In this document: positions 43,277-52,909 of the stretch, piece after piece
How positions within the stretch are numbered: position 1 is the stretch's first letter
How the letters are laid out: every line of letters starts with the position of its first letter
From: CAWGMT01 sp963823675
GTDB taxonomy: Bacteria > Planctomycetota > Planctomycetia > Isosphaerales > Isosphaeraceae
Direction of reading: 5' to 3'
NCBI GenBank assembly: GCA_963823675.1
Contig: CAWGMT010000015.1
Coordinates: 248,001 to 312,000 of the forward strand
Length of the DNA: 64,000 nucleotides
Position numbers and translations under genes: made by a program
The notes under the pieces: generated by a model
What the model saw: only the letters and a program-made list of their open reading frames with translations
Told to the model about the DNA's origin: nothing
The model's database searches: none

Positions 43277-45558
43277 CGCAGTTGAAACCTCCTGCGCATG
43301 ACCCACTCGGTCGCGAGCGCGGCGACGAACAGCATCCAGAAAACTTCCGGGAAGTAGAGCGGCTGCTCGAGCGAGACGTGCCGCCGCTTTTCCTTGCGGT
43401 CGAGACTGCCGATCAGCTCGTCGGCCGTGCTGATGTGGTAATAACGCCCGCCGGCCGCCGTGGCGATCTTCGTCAGCATCGCGTCGTCCAGGTCGAGCCG
43501 GTCGAATTCGAGATTGGGCCGGCCGACCTCGGCCCCCGTCTTCTCGGCCTTCATGACCGTTTCGCCCAGCTTGGCCTCGACCACGATCTCGTAGGTTCCG
43601 GGCCGCTTGGGCTCGAAGCTCCCCTGGTAACTTCCCACCGAGCCGGCGATCGGCGCCAGGGTGACCGAATCCGCCGCGCCCCGGGGGCCTTTGATCTGGG
43701 CGGTGACCTCGGCCTCGTCAGTCCCTTCGCCCTCCTTGTCGCGCACCTGGGCGATGACGGTGATGGGCGAGTCGGGGTCATAATAGGCCTTGTCGGTGTG
43801 GGCGACGACTCCGGCCTCGGCCTTCATCGCCTCGCTGCGGTTGGCGAGCCAGCGGATCATCTGGCCCCAGAAGCGGAGGAACGGCGATTCCTGATTCAGG
43901 GCGCGGGGAGCTTGCTGCCAGTTGCGGGTCGTGTCGCTCGTGAAAACGGCCGCGCGCCCCTTGCCCTCCGGCGCAACGGCCAGCACGGGCATCTTGCCCC
44001 CTTCACCGGGGTGGACGGCCAGGACCATGGCTCCCGGCCTGGCGGCTTGCACGCGCACACAACCATCCAACGGCGGCAGACCGGCCGCTTGCGGCGGAGC
44101 GCTCGCCGTCGGGAAAAACTTGGCGATGTTGGCGAAGATCGGATGATCGTGGCCGGCCGGAGTGAGGATCGGCAGGAACGCCTCGGTCACCTGGCCGATG
44201 TCGCGGCCTCCGGTGACTACCGGCAAAATGCCCTGAAGTGCGGTCGCGCCGTAGCCTCCAGGCCCCAAGGCGTGATAGCCGCCGAGCGCCAGCAGCCCTG
44301 CCCCATCGCGTACTCGCTTGATCAAGAGTGCAATCGGCTGGGGCTTCCAGTAGGTGCTGTCGATGTCTCCCAGCAGGATCACGTCAAACTTCTCCAGCGT
44401 GGCCGCATCGCCGGGTAGCCCGGTCAGCTTGAGCCCCTCGATGTTGGTCCGTTGCACGAAGACATTGGGCCGCGATTGAATCAGGGCGCAGAATTCGAGA
44501 TCGGGGTCCTTGGAGAAGAACCGCTCGACGAGCGCGCCATACTCGGCCCTCAAGGTCCCCTCGATGTAGAGCACCCGGATCTTGCTATCGACGACCTGGA
44601 CCACGGCCGAGCGATGGTTGTTCTCGACGATCTTTTCAGACGGGACCAGCGGCACGCGGACCGTGTAGGTGTGCCGGCCCTTCACGCTGGGCACAAACTG
44701 GAACGACACCTGCTGGGGCGCTTCGCCGTCGCGCAGGACGACCTCGGCCTGGTCGAGTGTCTTGCCGTCTTCCTCGAGCACGGCCTGGACGACCTGGCCG
44801 GCCAGTCCGGCCTGGCCGATCTGGGCTGTGATCCTGGCCCGGTTGTTGAGAGGCAATTGCTCGGGACACTCCAGGCCGGCCACCCGGGCGTCGCGGTAGG
44901 AGGGGCTGTTCCGCAGGCTGTTGCCGACGCCGACCGCGTGGACGACCACCCCCAGCCTGCGTGCCAGCGCGGCCGGGTCGCCGGCCGCGTTGTGAATCCC
45001 GTCGGAGAGGAGCAACACGGCTTCGACATCTTTCGCCGGGGCGACCCGCGTGGCGGCGAGCAGTCCGCGGGTGAGCGAGGTCGATTCTCCGGCCGGCTTC
45101 AATTTTGCCAGGTCGCCGGGACGCTCGAGCAGCGCGGCCCGGTCGGAGAACTCGACCACCTGGAGGTCGAAGTTTTTCTTGAGCCTGGCCGACCAGTCCA
45201 GGGCCCGCGTCCGCGCCTGTTCAAACCGGCTGGTGCCACTGGCGTCATCGGCCGTGGACATCGAGCCCGAAGCATCGAGCAAGAGGACGATCGTCTTGCG
45301 CTCGGCTTCGTCGCGCTCCAGGCTCAGGACCGGGCGGAACAAGAGCAAGACGACGAGCAGAATCGCCACCGCGCACAGCGCCAAGAGCCACCGCCAGCGC
45401 GACGGCATGATCTGGTGAAAGACCCTGCGATAGAAGACGGCGGCCAGGCCGACAGCCACGGCCGCGACCGCGATCATGCTCCAGAAACTGTTCCCGTGCT
45501 CGAGCGTCAGGTACACCGCCGTACCCTCTGGGCCAATTCGCCGCCGGCGATTGTCCAC
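43273..45558 (-). CDS. VWA and glutamine-amidotransferase-like membrane protein
   Basis: The 761-residue first gene of the operon has transmembrane helices at about 24-45 and 55-80. A VWA domain follows with intact MIDAS (LLDASGSMS, then TSLT and LLSDGIHN). A class-I glutamine-amidotransferase-like Rossmann domain (about 330-520, RVLYIEGTLRAEYGALVERF, VILLGDIDST) comes next, then beta-sandwich domains and a C-terminal anchor helix (about 735-755). Members of this family lack the amidotransferase Cys and act structurally. It is probably the large envelope component of the MoxR/DUF58/BatA system. Confidence 0.85.
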   Translation of the reverse strand: MDNRRRRIGPEGTAVYLTLEHGNSFWSMIAVAAVAVGLAAVFYRRVFHQIMPSRWRWLLALCAVAILLVVLLLFRPVLSLERDEAERKTIVLLLDASGSMSTADDASGTSRFEQARTRALDWSARLKKNFDLQVVEFSDRAALLERPGDLAKLKPAGESTSLTRGLLAATRVAPAKDVEAVLLLSDGIHNAAGDPAALARRLGVVVHAVGVGNSLRNSPSYRDARVAGLECPEQLPLNNRARITAQIGQAGLAGQVVQAVLEEDGKTLDQAEVVLRDGEAPQQVSFQFVPSVKGRHTYTVRVPLVPSEKIVENNHRSAVVQVVDSKIRVLYIEGTLRAEYGALVERFFSKDPDLEFCALIQSRPNVFVQRTNIEGLKLTGLPGDAATLEKFDVILLGDIDSTYWKPQPIALLIKRVRDGAGLLALGGYHALGPGGYGATALQGILPVVTGGRDIGQVTEAFLPILTPAGHDHPIFANIAKFFPTASAPPQAAGLPPLDGCVRVQAARPGAMVLAVHPGEGGKMPVLAVAPEGKGRAAVFTSDTTRNWQQAPRALNQESPFLRFWGQMIRWLANRSEAMKAEAGVVAHTDKAYYDPDSPITVIAQVRDKEGEGTDEAEVTAQIKGPRGAADSVTLAPIAGSVGSYQGSFEPKRPGTYEIVVEAKLGETVMKAEKTGAEVGRPNLEFDRLDLDDAMLTKIATAAGGRYYHISTADELIGSLDRKEKRRHVSLEQPLYFPEVFWMLFVAALATEWVMRRRFQLR

Positions 45559-45624
45559 AGGCTGTTGTTTCGATTCTTATTCTGGCAATCATGATCCCAC
45601 ATCGGCGGGAAGGCGTCAAATTGT

Positions 45625-45815
45625 GCGTTTGGGCGTTGTCCGCGAATCGGGAAGCCAACCACGAGCGTCTTTTCCTTCGACTGCCTAACGCGGCGGAGCG
45701 GCAGCCTCTGTTGGGCGAGGGTCTCCCGACCCCGCCCCCAGCGCGACCGAACGTCTCCCATGCCGAAGCTGGGGTAACGGGAGGGAAGCTGCGATAAGGC
45801 GCAATAGAACAAGAC
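45625..45815 (-). repeat. dispersed repeat, copy in Tn3 remnant
   Basis: Read on the minus strand it starts GTTCTATTGCGCCTT-TCGCAG, continues CTTCCCTCCCG, and later has GCGGGGTCGGGAGACCC and CGCCCAACAG. The same landmarks in the same order occur on the plus strand at 49829-50025. It interrupts the Tn3-family transposase remnant, whose similarity ends where this element begins. Confidence 0.65.
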
Positions 45816-47192
45816 CATCACGCCGTATCCCTTGTACCGCGAGCGCCACTCGGTCATCGGGTTCTGCTTCCAGCTCTCAAACCTGGTCGCGGCGGGGGCG
45901 CAACTGCTTGCACCTTCGCCCCAGAGCCGTGGGTTACGCAGGGCCAGCAGCTTGTTGACCACCGCCCCATTGGCGTTGCGCAGCGCCTCCGGTGAGAGGT
46001 ATGCCTTGCGTACATAAAGCAGTTCGTCGTAACTGTACCGATCGTTGGCGTTCGCCACGCGCCGGATGCCCGTGTTGGTTCCTTCTGCAAACGTTCCAAT
46101 TTGGCAAGTGCCCACAGGCCGCGCCCCTCGTTCTTCTTATTGGGATGGGAGACGATGCTGAGGTGGTCTCCTCGAGGACTCTCTCCTTCCAGGCAGGAGT
46201 GACCACGCCTTCGATGGGGACCGTTTCCGGGAAGTGCTGACGGTGGCTGCTCAGATGGCGCCGGATGACGCTAAGGGCCTCGATGATGGGCTAAAAACCG
46301 ATTGTCGCTACGAAACTCCAGGCCCTCGTGCAGGGCCGGCAACATGCGCCGGTAGTGGCGCGCGAACTTCCGGTGCATGATGGTTTGCCGCAAGAGGCGC
46401 AGCCGCGGTCCGCTGACTTGAAACTCAGCCATGAGATCCCGGAAGGTTTCCTCTTTGACTCGCGGGAAGATCACCTCGCGGACAATGCCGCCGGGGGTTC
46501 TATCACGGCCTCGGCAACAGGGGAAAGGGTCTGCATCTTGCCTTCGACACGTTTGAGATCCTGGAGCCACTCCCGGTGACGAGTCCGATGGCTCGGATCG
46601 CTCGAAGCCTGTCGATTTCGGCCTGGAGATTCTCGACTCCTGGTTTGCCGGGGTCGTGTTTCATGGTTTCGAACCCAGAGACGACACCCACATGGTCAAA
46701 AAGGCGCTCTCCCTCTTGGACCTCCAATGCGGCCTCCTCGCGCAGCCAGCGTTCCAGATCGTCCTTGTCCTGAGCGGTGGGGAAGCGCCAACCTGTGTGC
46801 CGCCGGATCCCAAAGAGATGCAGCTCCCGCGTTCGGCTGTCCCAGCGGTATTGCTCGGAGAAGTCCCAGAGCAGGCCCAATTGCCCCGCGATGAACGAGC
46901 GAACCTCGTGAGGAACGCAGTCCAAACTGTCAGGGACGTAGCCGAGGTAAGTCAGCGCTTTCAGGAGCAGCGCTATCCCACAGCGGTTGGCTTCCCCGCG
47001 GCAGGTCAACACCAGTTGCAGGTCGGCCGGTGTCAGCGGGAAGTGCTCGACCAGTTCCTCGTGCTTATAACAACACCCCGTTGGTCCAGCGGTGCGTACT
47101 CTGCCAAGCAGGAAGCTGCGGTCTGTAAAGCTTCGTTTATGGTTCACCCGTTGCGCTAAGCTGGGCGTGAAACCGCCAAAGGCCAGCTTCAT
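45816..47192 (-). pseudogene. Tn3-family transposase, decayed
   Basis: The N-terminal DUF4158 domain is readable from 47192 to about 46580 (ELVEHFPLTPADLQLVLTCRG, YVPDSLDCVPHEVRSFIAGQ). The central helical part follows in another frame (46500-46310, FARHYRRMLPALHEGLEFRS), then PIIEALSVIRRHLSSHRQHF and IEGVVTPAWKERVLEE in a third. The DDE-domain region lies at 46110-45825 (GTNTGIRRVANANDRYSYDE, LRNPRLWGEGASSCA, MTEWRSRYKGYGVMV). It stops before the rest of the catalytic domain, at the dispersed repeat. Several frameshifts and the truncation make it inactive. Confidence 0.85.
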
Positions 47193-47455
47193 TGGACGTC
47201 TTCAGCGCAGACCCCTCCGGCAACGCGCGACGGCTAAACGGCGAATTTTGACATCGCCCACTCACATTGGTTCATCTGCCGAGATTCTTGCGGACTGTGG
47301 CTCCCACCTATTCTCCCGCGTGCACATCCCCTTCCTTGATGACAAGGATCCCGGCAGACGAACCGTACACTTGGCGCGGGCATCGGGGCGCGGGACGATG
47401 AGTGGCCGTCGAATCGCATCAAGCGCCCTCACATGCATCTGGGAGAGTCCGAGCA

Positions 47456-49417
47456 ATGAGGCCGTCCTGCAATCGATTCACTACAAGTCGAAGTTTTGGC
47501 GTGATTCGTCCGCGCCTTCGGACGCGATGGGCCGCATGCCCGTGCGTTTGCCTGGCCGCTCTGTGGTGCGTTTCAGCCGGCGCCGCAGACCCGGCGCCAA
47601 AGGGGACGCTCTCGGGTAAGGTCGTCGACCCGACTGGCCGGCCAATCGGCCACGCTCGGGTCTGGACGGAGTTCCTCGACACAAAAACATCGTCCAGGAA
47701 GCCTCTGGCTGAGGCCCGCACCGACAATGAAGGACGATTTCGTCTTGGGCCCATTGAAGCGGTCTACCGCCGTATGCCCTACGGGCTGCGTATCGAAGCA
47801 GACGGCTTCGCAAGCGAGTGCATCTCGTCCACCAGCCTGTCCGTTTTCCCAGGCCTCGATTGTGATCTTGGCACCATCCAGCTCGATCCCGGCCGTGTCT
47901 TCACGGGTACGGTCATCGACTTCGACGGTAAGCCGGTCGTAGGGGCGAGCGTGACGGCGCAGTCCTGCTGGCACGTGTTGGGACATACGATCGGTGGTAT
48001 CGTCTCGGATACTAGCCTGAGAACGGATGCCGCCGGGCGCTTTCGGACGAAGCCTCTCCCCGTCGGCCACCTCATTCTGTCAGTACGGGTCCCGGACCGC
48101 CAGCTTGCTTACGCATCCGAGCAACCGGTCGCGCCGGGAGGGGAGGAGGACGTGGGGACGATTCGCCTGGAAAAGGATGTCCCGGTGGTGGGTGTGGTGC
48201 TCAGCGAGGACGGAACGCCGATTCCCAGCGTTCACATCGGCGGAACTGTTGGACACACGGCGACAACGGATGAACAAGGCCGCTTCACGCTCCGCGGATT
48301 CGGGCCAAACCCATCGTTTCAGATGAATGTCGACAAGGAGGGCTACGCACCCCTTCTCGGGCGAGTCATCGTCGCCGCTCCCGGTTTGACGTACAAGGTC
48401 GTCCGGGGAGGCGATTACCAGAGCAAGAAACCGGCCAAGACACTGACTGTGATCCTGAGGCGAGCGGGCTGCATCGAAGGAGAGGCGATCGACGCTGACA
48501 CCGCTGAACCGGTACGCCTGGACAAAATCGTCGTATGCAACTTCGTCCGCAAATCGAACGGCGAAATTGTGCTGCGCGGTTGCCAAAGCGATTTCCAGCA
48601 ATCGCAACCGGGTCGATTCCGGGCGTCGTTTCCCGCGCCGGATGAATATCACGTAACGTTCATGGCCGCCGGCTACCATCACGCCGAAGTCTACACGCCC
48701 AAGGTCACCGAGTTGAAGACAGTGAGCGGAATCGTCGTCAAGATGAAGAAGACGACGGACGGCTCGACATCGGCCATCGGAGTGCAGTCGCTCTCGGGTA
48801 CGGTCACGCGCGACGGCCGAGCCGTTAGGTCCGGCTGGGTCGGACTATGGGCGTTGCGGCGGTCCGAAAACGCTGTCAACTCCTTTGTCCAGCGCGGCCG
48901 CACCGTCGCGGGCGGTCCGATCCCCTATGCCGGCGCCGTCATTCACGATGGGTCCTACCGTCTGGAAGTCCCATTTCAGAGCGAGACGTGGTATGTTGTC
49001 GTCGAAGAGCCGGGTCACGCGCTCACGCAGGTCGGGCCGGTCTCGGTCGCCCTCAAAGAGCAAAAGAAGCTCGACATCACCTGCACGCCGGGCGGCCACA
49101 TTCGCGGCCGGGTTACGGGAATACCCGCCGCCTGGGACGGACACGTTTGGGTTGTGGCATTCAGCAAGACTGCGGTCCGGGCTGAGGTGCGCGTCGATCC
49201 GCGGGGCCAGTTTACGCTACCCGCGTTGCCGGCCGGCGAGTATGGCCTGAAGGCCGGTCACAACGGGTACGCCGATGCTGAGGTCTATCCAGGCAAGCTC
49301 GCCCACGAAAATCGCGAGTCGTACAGGGAAATCGCCGATCCGTGGAAACGCGCCAAGGTTGTGACCGTCAAGCCGGGCCGCGACACGGCTATTGTCGAAG
49401 TCGAATTCCCACGATGA
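47456..49417 (+). CDS. secreted protein with carboxypeptidase-regulatory-like repeats
   Basis: The start is at ATG 47456 behind GGGAGA, giving 653 residues with a long basic N-terminus and hydrophobic signal helix (about 27-45, ending AGAADPA). At least five CarboxypepD_reg-like beta sandwiches follow, each with GxVxDxxGxPVxGAxV-type wording (GKVVDPTGRPIGHARVW, GTVIDFDGKPVVGASVT, GVVLSEDGTPIPSVHIG, GRVTGIPAAWDGHVWVV). No catalytic domain or anchor is seen. It is likely extracytoplasmic and structural or binding. It runs convergent with the small membrane gene at 49785-49285. Confidence 0.8.
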   Translation: MRPSCNRFTTSRSFGVIRPRLRTRWAACPCVCLAALWCVSAGAADPAPKGTLSGKVVDPTGRPIGHARVWTEFLDTKTSSRKPLAEARTDNEGRFRLGPIEAVYRRMPYGLRIEADGFASECISSTSLSVFPGLDCDLGTIQLDPGRVFTGTVIDFDGKPVVGASVTAQSCWHVLGHTIGGIVSDTSLRTDAAGRFRTKPLPVGHLILSVRVPDRQLAYASEQPVAPGGEEDVGTIRLEKDVPVVGVVLSEDGTPIPSVHIGGTVGHTATTDEQGRFTLRGFGPNPSFQMNVDKEGYAPLLGRVIVAAPGLTYKVVRGGDYQSKKPAKTLTVILRRAGCIEGEAIDADTAEPVRLDKIVVCNFVRKSNGEIVLRGCQSDFQQSQPGRFRASFPAPDEYHVTFMAAGYHHAEVYTPKVTELKTVSGIVVKMKKTTDGSTSAIGVQSLSGTVTRDGRAVRSGWVGLWALRRSENAVNSFVQRGRTVAGGPIPYAGAVIHDGSYRLEVPFQSETWYVVVEEPGHALTQVGPVSVALKEQKKLDITCTPGGHIRGRVTGIPAAWDGHVWVVAFSKTAVRAEVRVDPRGQFTLPALPAGEYGLKAGHNGYADAEVYPGKLAHENRESYREIADPWKRAKVVTVKPGRDTAIVEVEFPR

Positions 49418-49788
49418 TACCGCCCTAAGCCTGTACCGGTCAGGCGTCTAACATGCGGTCCCACACCGACGTCGAGCTGTCGGGTAGGCTTTGCTCGTGA
49501 GAAACTCCAGCTCCATCGAGTTATGAGCGAGCTGACACACACCAATGACCAGAGTAGAAGTGTGGCGACGCCTTCATCAACCAAGGTACCGACCGGTGTA
49601 CGTTCAGCAAGGTCGTTGATTGTTCTGTAGGTCAGCATTAGAGCCAACGCGCCGCACATGACGACGTTTAGCGCGGAGAGCATCCACAGCCCCGGCTCCG
49701 AGCGCCATGAGCGCGGTCCAGACAACCAAACACCTACCATTATCGCGAACATTCCGGCAAGGAACCAGGGGACCCATCTGCGGAACAT
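49285..49788 (-). CDS. small membrane protein, 3' end overlapping neighbour
   Basis: From ATG 49788 the frame begins FRRWVPWFLAGMFAIMVGVW with three hydrophobic helices (about 5-24, 35-56, 77-97). The last 60 residues (after about 49430) overlap the 3' end of the opposite-strand gene 47456-49417 and have shadow composition. The true end may therefore be nearer 49440 with a frameshift. The first 110 residues look like a real small integral membrane protein. Confidence 0.45.
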   Translation of the reverse strand: MFRRWVPWFLAGMFAIMVGVWLSGPRSWRSEPGLWMLSALNVVMCGALALMLTYRTINDLAERTPVGTLVDEGVATLLLWSLVCVSSLITRWSWSFSRAKPTRQLDVGVGPHVRRLTGTGLGRYHRGNSTSTIAVSRPGLTVTTLARFHGSAISLYDSRFSWASLPG

Positions 49789-49826
49789 CGAGGCAGTCCT
49801 TCCCCATGCGGTGAGGAACACTTTTG

Positions 49827-50025
49827 ATATGTTCTATTGCGCCTTGTCGCAGCTTCCCTCCCGCTACCAGAGCTGCGCACACGTCGCAGAGGTCGTACGG
49901 AGGAAGACTCTACGCTTTTCCGGGACAGCGCCTGCGAAGAGTGGCCCGGGCGGGGCAGGCGACAATCGGGAGACCTTCGGTCCGGCAGCGGGCGGGGTCA
50001 GGAGACCCGCGCCCAACAGCGAACC
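49827..50025 (+). repeat. dispersed repeat, second copy
   Basis: GTTCTATTGCGCCTTGTCGC, CTTCCCTCCCG and, about 120 bp on, GCGGGGTCAGGAGACCCGCG and CCCAACAG match the element at 45625-45815 in inverse orientation. Similarity is high at both ends and loose in the middle. The element lies between a small membrane gene and the cysA stop. Confidence 0.65.
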
Positions 50026-50058
50026 CTTCGTTTTCCCTGGTTAGAGTGGCGATGGCGC

Positions 50059-51141
50059 TCACGCGATCGGATCGCCGTCGGATGCCCTTTGCGCCGGAAA
50101 TACCTTCAGGTCGCGAGGGGTGATGAAAACATCGTCCCCTTGTGTGAGCGACAGCTCGGTGCAACGTTCGCGTGTCAATTGGACTCGAACCTCGCTGCCG
50201 TCTTCCAGGTCCACCTCCAGCCGCACTGCGCCGCCCAACGGGACCAACCGGCGTACGCGGCCCGGCCAGGACGGATGACCGTTGCGCTGTCTGGTGACGT
50301 AGAGATCGTGGGGGCGGACGTAGATCGACGCGGAGCCATTGCCGTCGGGCTCGAAGGCCGGCCGTTCGATCCCGGTGTGTGCAGCGGCTGCGCCGCTTCC
50401 GCCTTCGGTCGGGGCGTGCAAGCGATTTACGGCGCCCAGGAATTCCGTCACGAACGGGGTTGCCGGATGCTCGTACAGCTCCTGGGGCGGCCCCATCTGC
50501 TCGATGCGGCCCCGGTTGAGGACGACAGCCTGGTCGGCCACCTCGAACGCCTCCTGCTGGTCATGTGTGACGAACAGGCTGGTGACGTGGACCTCGTCGT
50601 GCAGCCGGCGCAGCCAGGTGCGCAGCTCGTCCCGGACGCGCGCGTCGAGCGCGCCGAAGGGCTCGTCGAGCAAGAGCACCTTCGGCCGCGGGGCCAGGGC
50701 CCGCGCCAGGGCTACGCGTTGCCGCTGACCGCCGGAGAGCTGCGCCGGATAACGATCGCGGTAGCCCGTCATCTGGACCAGCTCGAGCAGCTCGTCGACC
50801 CGGTTTCTGATCTCCCCGCGGGGGAGCCTCTGCACTTCGAGACCGAACGCGATGTTCTGGCGGACGGTCATGTGGCGAAACAGGGCATAGTGCTGAAAGA
50901 CGAAGCCTACGCCGCGATCCTGGGCAGGCAAGTGGGTTGCATCCTCGCCCGTCAGTTGGACCTCGCCCGAGTCGGCCCGCTCCAGGCCTGCGATGATCCT
51001 GAGGATGGTGCTCTTGCCCGATCCCGATGGGCCCAGTAGCGCGACGAGCTGCCCGGCCGGCACCTCGAATGAGACGTCGTCCACGGCATGGAAGGAGCCA
51101 AATCGTTTCACCAGGTTTTTCGTCAGGATACTCATTGGCAC
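50059..51141 (-). CDS. cysA: sulfate/thiosulfate ABC transporter ATPase CysA
   Basis: The 360-residue ATPase has Walker A GPSGSGKST (37-45), signature LSGGQRQRVALARAL, Walker B VLLLDEPFGALD and the switch His in VTHDQQEA. A C-terminal TOBE-like domain follows (DLYVTRQRNG, VRLEVDLEDGSEVRVQLTRE). It powers sulfate import with CysT and CysW, encoded just upstream. Its start overlaps the cysW stop by about 10 bp, or begins at the second ATG (51135). It is the last gene of the operon. Confidence 0.92.
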   Translation of the reverse strand: MPMSILTKNLVKRFGSFHAVDDVSFEVPAGQLVALLGPSGSGKSTILRIIAGLERADSGEVQLTGEDATHLPAQDRGVGFVFQHYALFRHMTVRQNIAFGLEVQRLPRGEIRNRVDELLELVQMTGYRDRYPAQLSGGQRQRVALARALAPRPKVLLLDEPFGALDARVRDELRTWLRRLHDEVHVTSLFVTHDQQEAFEVADQAVVLNRGRIEQMGPPQELYEHPATPFVTEFLGAVNRLHAPTEGGSGAAAAHTGIERPAFEPDGNGSASIYVRPHDLYVTRQRNGHPSWPGRVRRLVPLGGAVRLEVDLEDGSEVRVQLTRERCTELSLTQGDDVFITPRDLKVFPAQRASDGDPIA

Positions 51142-52097
51142 CGGCCCTCCCGTGCGGCCATGTTCCGGCGGGCGGCCTCCATGGCGATCAAAATGACGAA
51201 CGACATCCCGGCCAGGAGCACGCTCGCGGCGTAGGCGCCGTCCGGGTGAAAGCTCTCGATCGTGTCGTGGACGTAGAGCGTGGCCGTCTGGGTGCGGCCC
51301 AGGATATTGCCCGAGACGACCAGCAGGGCACCGAATTCGCCAAACGAACGCGCGACCGTGAGGGTCACCCCATAGGCCACGCCCCAGCGAATCGAGGGGA
51401 GCGTGACTCGCCAGAACGTGGTCCAGCGCCCCGCACCCAACGTGAAGGCCGCTTGCTCCTGCTCATCACCCAGCTCACGCAGCACGGGCACGACCTCGCG
51501 GACGACGAACGGCAAGGTGACAAACAGGCAGGCGATGACCATTCCCGGCAGGGCGTAGACCACCCGAATTCCAAACGGCTCGATCCAGCGGCCCAAGAAG
51601 CCATCGGGACCGTAGAGCACGATGAGCATCAACCCGGCGATCACCGGCGAGACGGCAAACGGTAGGTCGACCAGCCCGTCGGCCAGCCACTGGCCCCAGA
51701 ATCGATGCCGGACCAGGACCAGGGCGAACGCCACGCCAAACACCGTGTTGACGGCTGTCGCCAGGGCCGTGATCTTGAGCGTCAGGCCGAAGGCGCGCAG
51801 GGCCTCGGGCGTCGCCAATGCCGCCAAAAACAATCCGACCCCGCCGCGGAGCGCCCGCATCGCGAGGGCCGCCGCGGGCACCAGGACCAGTAGCGCGAAC
51901 CAACCGAGTACGGCCGCGGTCAGCAGCCGTCGGCCCAGGGTGCGCCGCGTGACCGCTGCGAAACGGCCGGGCTCTATCAGGGCCCCAGATCGCCTTGCAC
52001 GATCCGGGGAGGGCGAGCCTCCCGGCGAGCCCATCCCCCAGGCAGCTCGGACGGAGCCTCGCCCACCGAGGATCACGAAAGCTCGTTCAGTGGCCAT
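51132..52097 (-). CDS. cysW: sulfate ABC transporter permease CysW
   Basis: The 321-residue inner-membrane permease has six transmembrane helices and the binding-protein-dependent transport EAA loop (ELGDEQEQAAFTLGAGRWTT). A 60-residue hydrophilic N-terminus with a Gly/Ser/Pro-rich part precedes the first helix (LLTAAVLGWFALLVLVPAAA). The permease core would be complete even if translation began later. It overlaps cysT by 11 bp and cysA by 10 bp. Confidence 0.9.
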   Translation of the reverse strand: MATERAFVILGGRGSVRAAWGMGSPGGSPSPDRARRSGALIEPGRFAAVTRRTLGRRLLTAAVLGWFALLVLVPAAALAMRALRGGVGLFLAALATPEALRAFGLTLKITALATAVNTVFGVAFALVLVRHRFWGQWLADGLVDLPFAVSPVIAGLMLIVLYGPDGFLGRWIEPFGIRVVYALPGMVIACLFVTLPFVVREVVPVLRELGDEQEQAAFTLGAGRWTTFWRVTLPSIRWGVAYGVTLTVARSFGEFGALLVVSGNILGRTQTATLYVHDTIESFHPDGAYAASVLLAGMSFVILIAMEAARRNMAAREGRCQ

Positions 52098-52909
52098 GTT
52101 CGTTCTCCCCTTGACGCTGTAGTCGGTTGAGAACGCCTAAGACCCCGAGCGACGCTGCCAGGAGCACGATCGAGATCGCCATCGCCTCGTACCGGTGCCC
52201 GCTCTCGATCTCGCCGAAGATGTAGAGCGGGGCCGTCTTGGTCGACATCGGCCGGTTGCCGGCCACCATCACCACGCTGCCGAATTCCCCCAGCGCCCGG
52301 CTGAAGGACAGCCCGGCCCCGGTCAGGATCGCCGGCATGATGCCGGGGAGTGTGACCCTGTGGAAAGTCGTCCATGGCCCCGCGCCCAGCGTCGCTGCGG
52401 CCTCTTCCTCGGCAGGATCCAGCGCGAGCAGCACCGGCTGCACGCTCCGCACCACGAACGGGAAGGTCACGAACAGCAGGGCCAGCACGATCCCCGATTG
52501 CTGGTAGATCACGGCCAGTCCGTACTGTCCCAGGACCGTACCGACCACGCTGGCCGGACCGTAGAGAGCCACGAGCATCACCCCCGTCACGACCGTCGGC
52601 ACGGCAAAAGGGAGGTCGACCAGGGCGTTGACCAGGTTCTTGCCGGGGAACTGATACCGCACCAGGACCCAGGCGGCGGCCGTGCCTGTGAAGACGTTGA
52701 TCACGACCATCACGGCCGCCGTGGCGAAGGTGAGCTTCAGCGCGTGCAAGGCAATCGGGTCAGCCAGCGTCTTGAGAAACGCGGCCTCACCCGGACCGGG
52801 CGACCTGGAACGCCAGGGCCCCGAGCGGCAGGGCGACCAGCACGCCGAGATAGGCGAGGGCGGCCCACCGCACGGCCAGGCTGCTCGGCGCGCAGGCGAT
52901 CGCGATCAT
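52087..52909 (-). pseudogene. cysT: sulfate ABC transporter permease CysT, one frameshift
   Basis: The first 37 codons from ATG 52909 give MIAIACAPSSLAVRWAALAY and a helix (LGVLVALPLGALAFQ), then meet TGA. One base shifts near 52798 (RSG-EAAFLKTLADP). The rest continues from ALHALKLTFATAAVMVVINV to 52087, with the permease helices and EAA loop (LDPAEEEAAATLGAGPWTT). So cysT is whole apart from a single extra base. ATG 52907-52909 overlaps the stop of the sulfate-binding protein gene (ATGA). If the indel is real, sulfate uptake by this system is lost. Confidence 0.85.
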
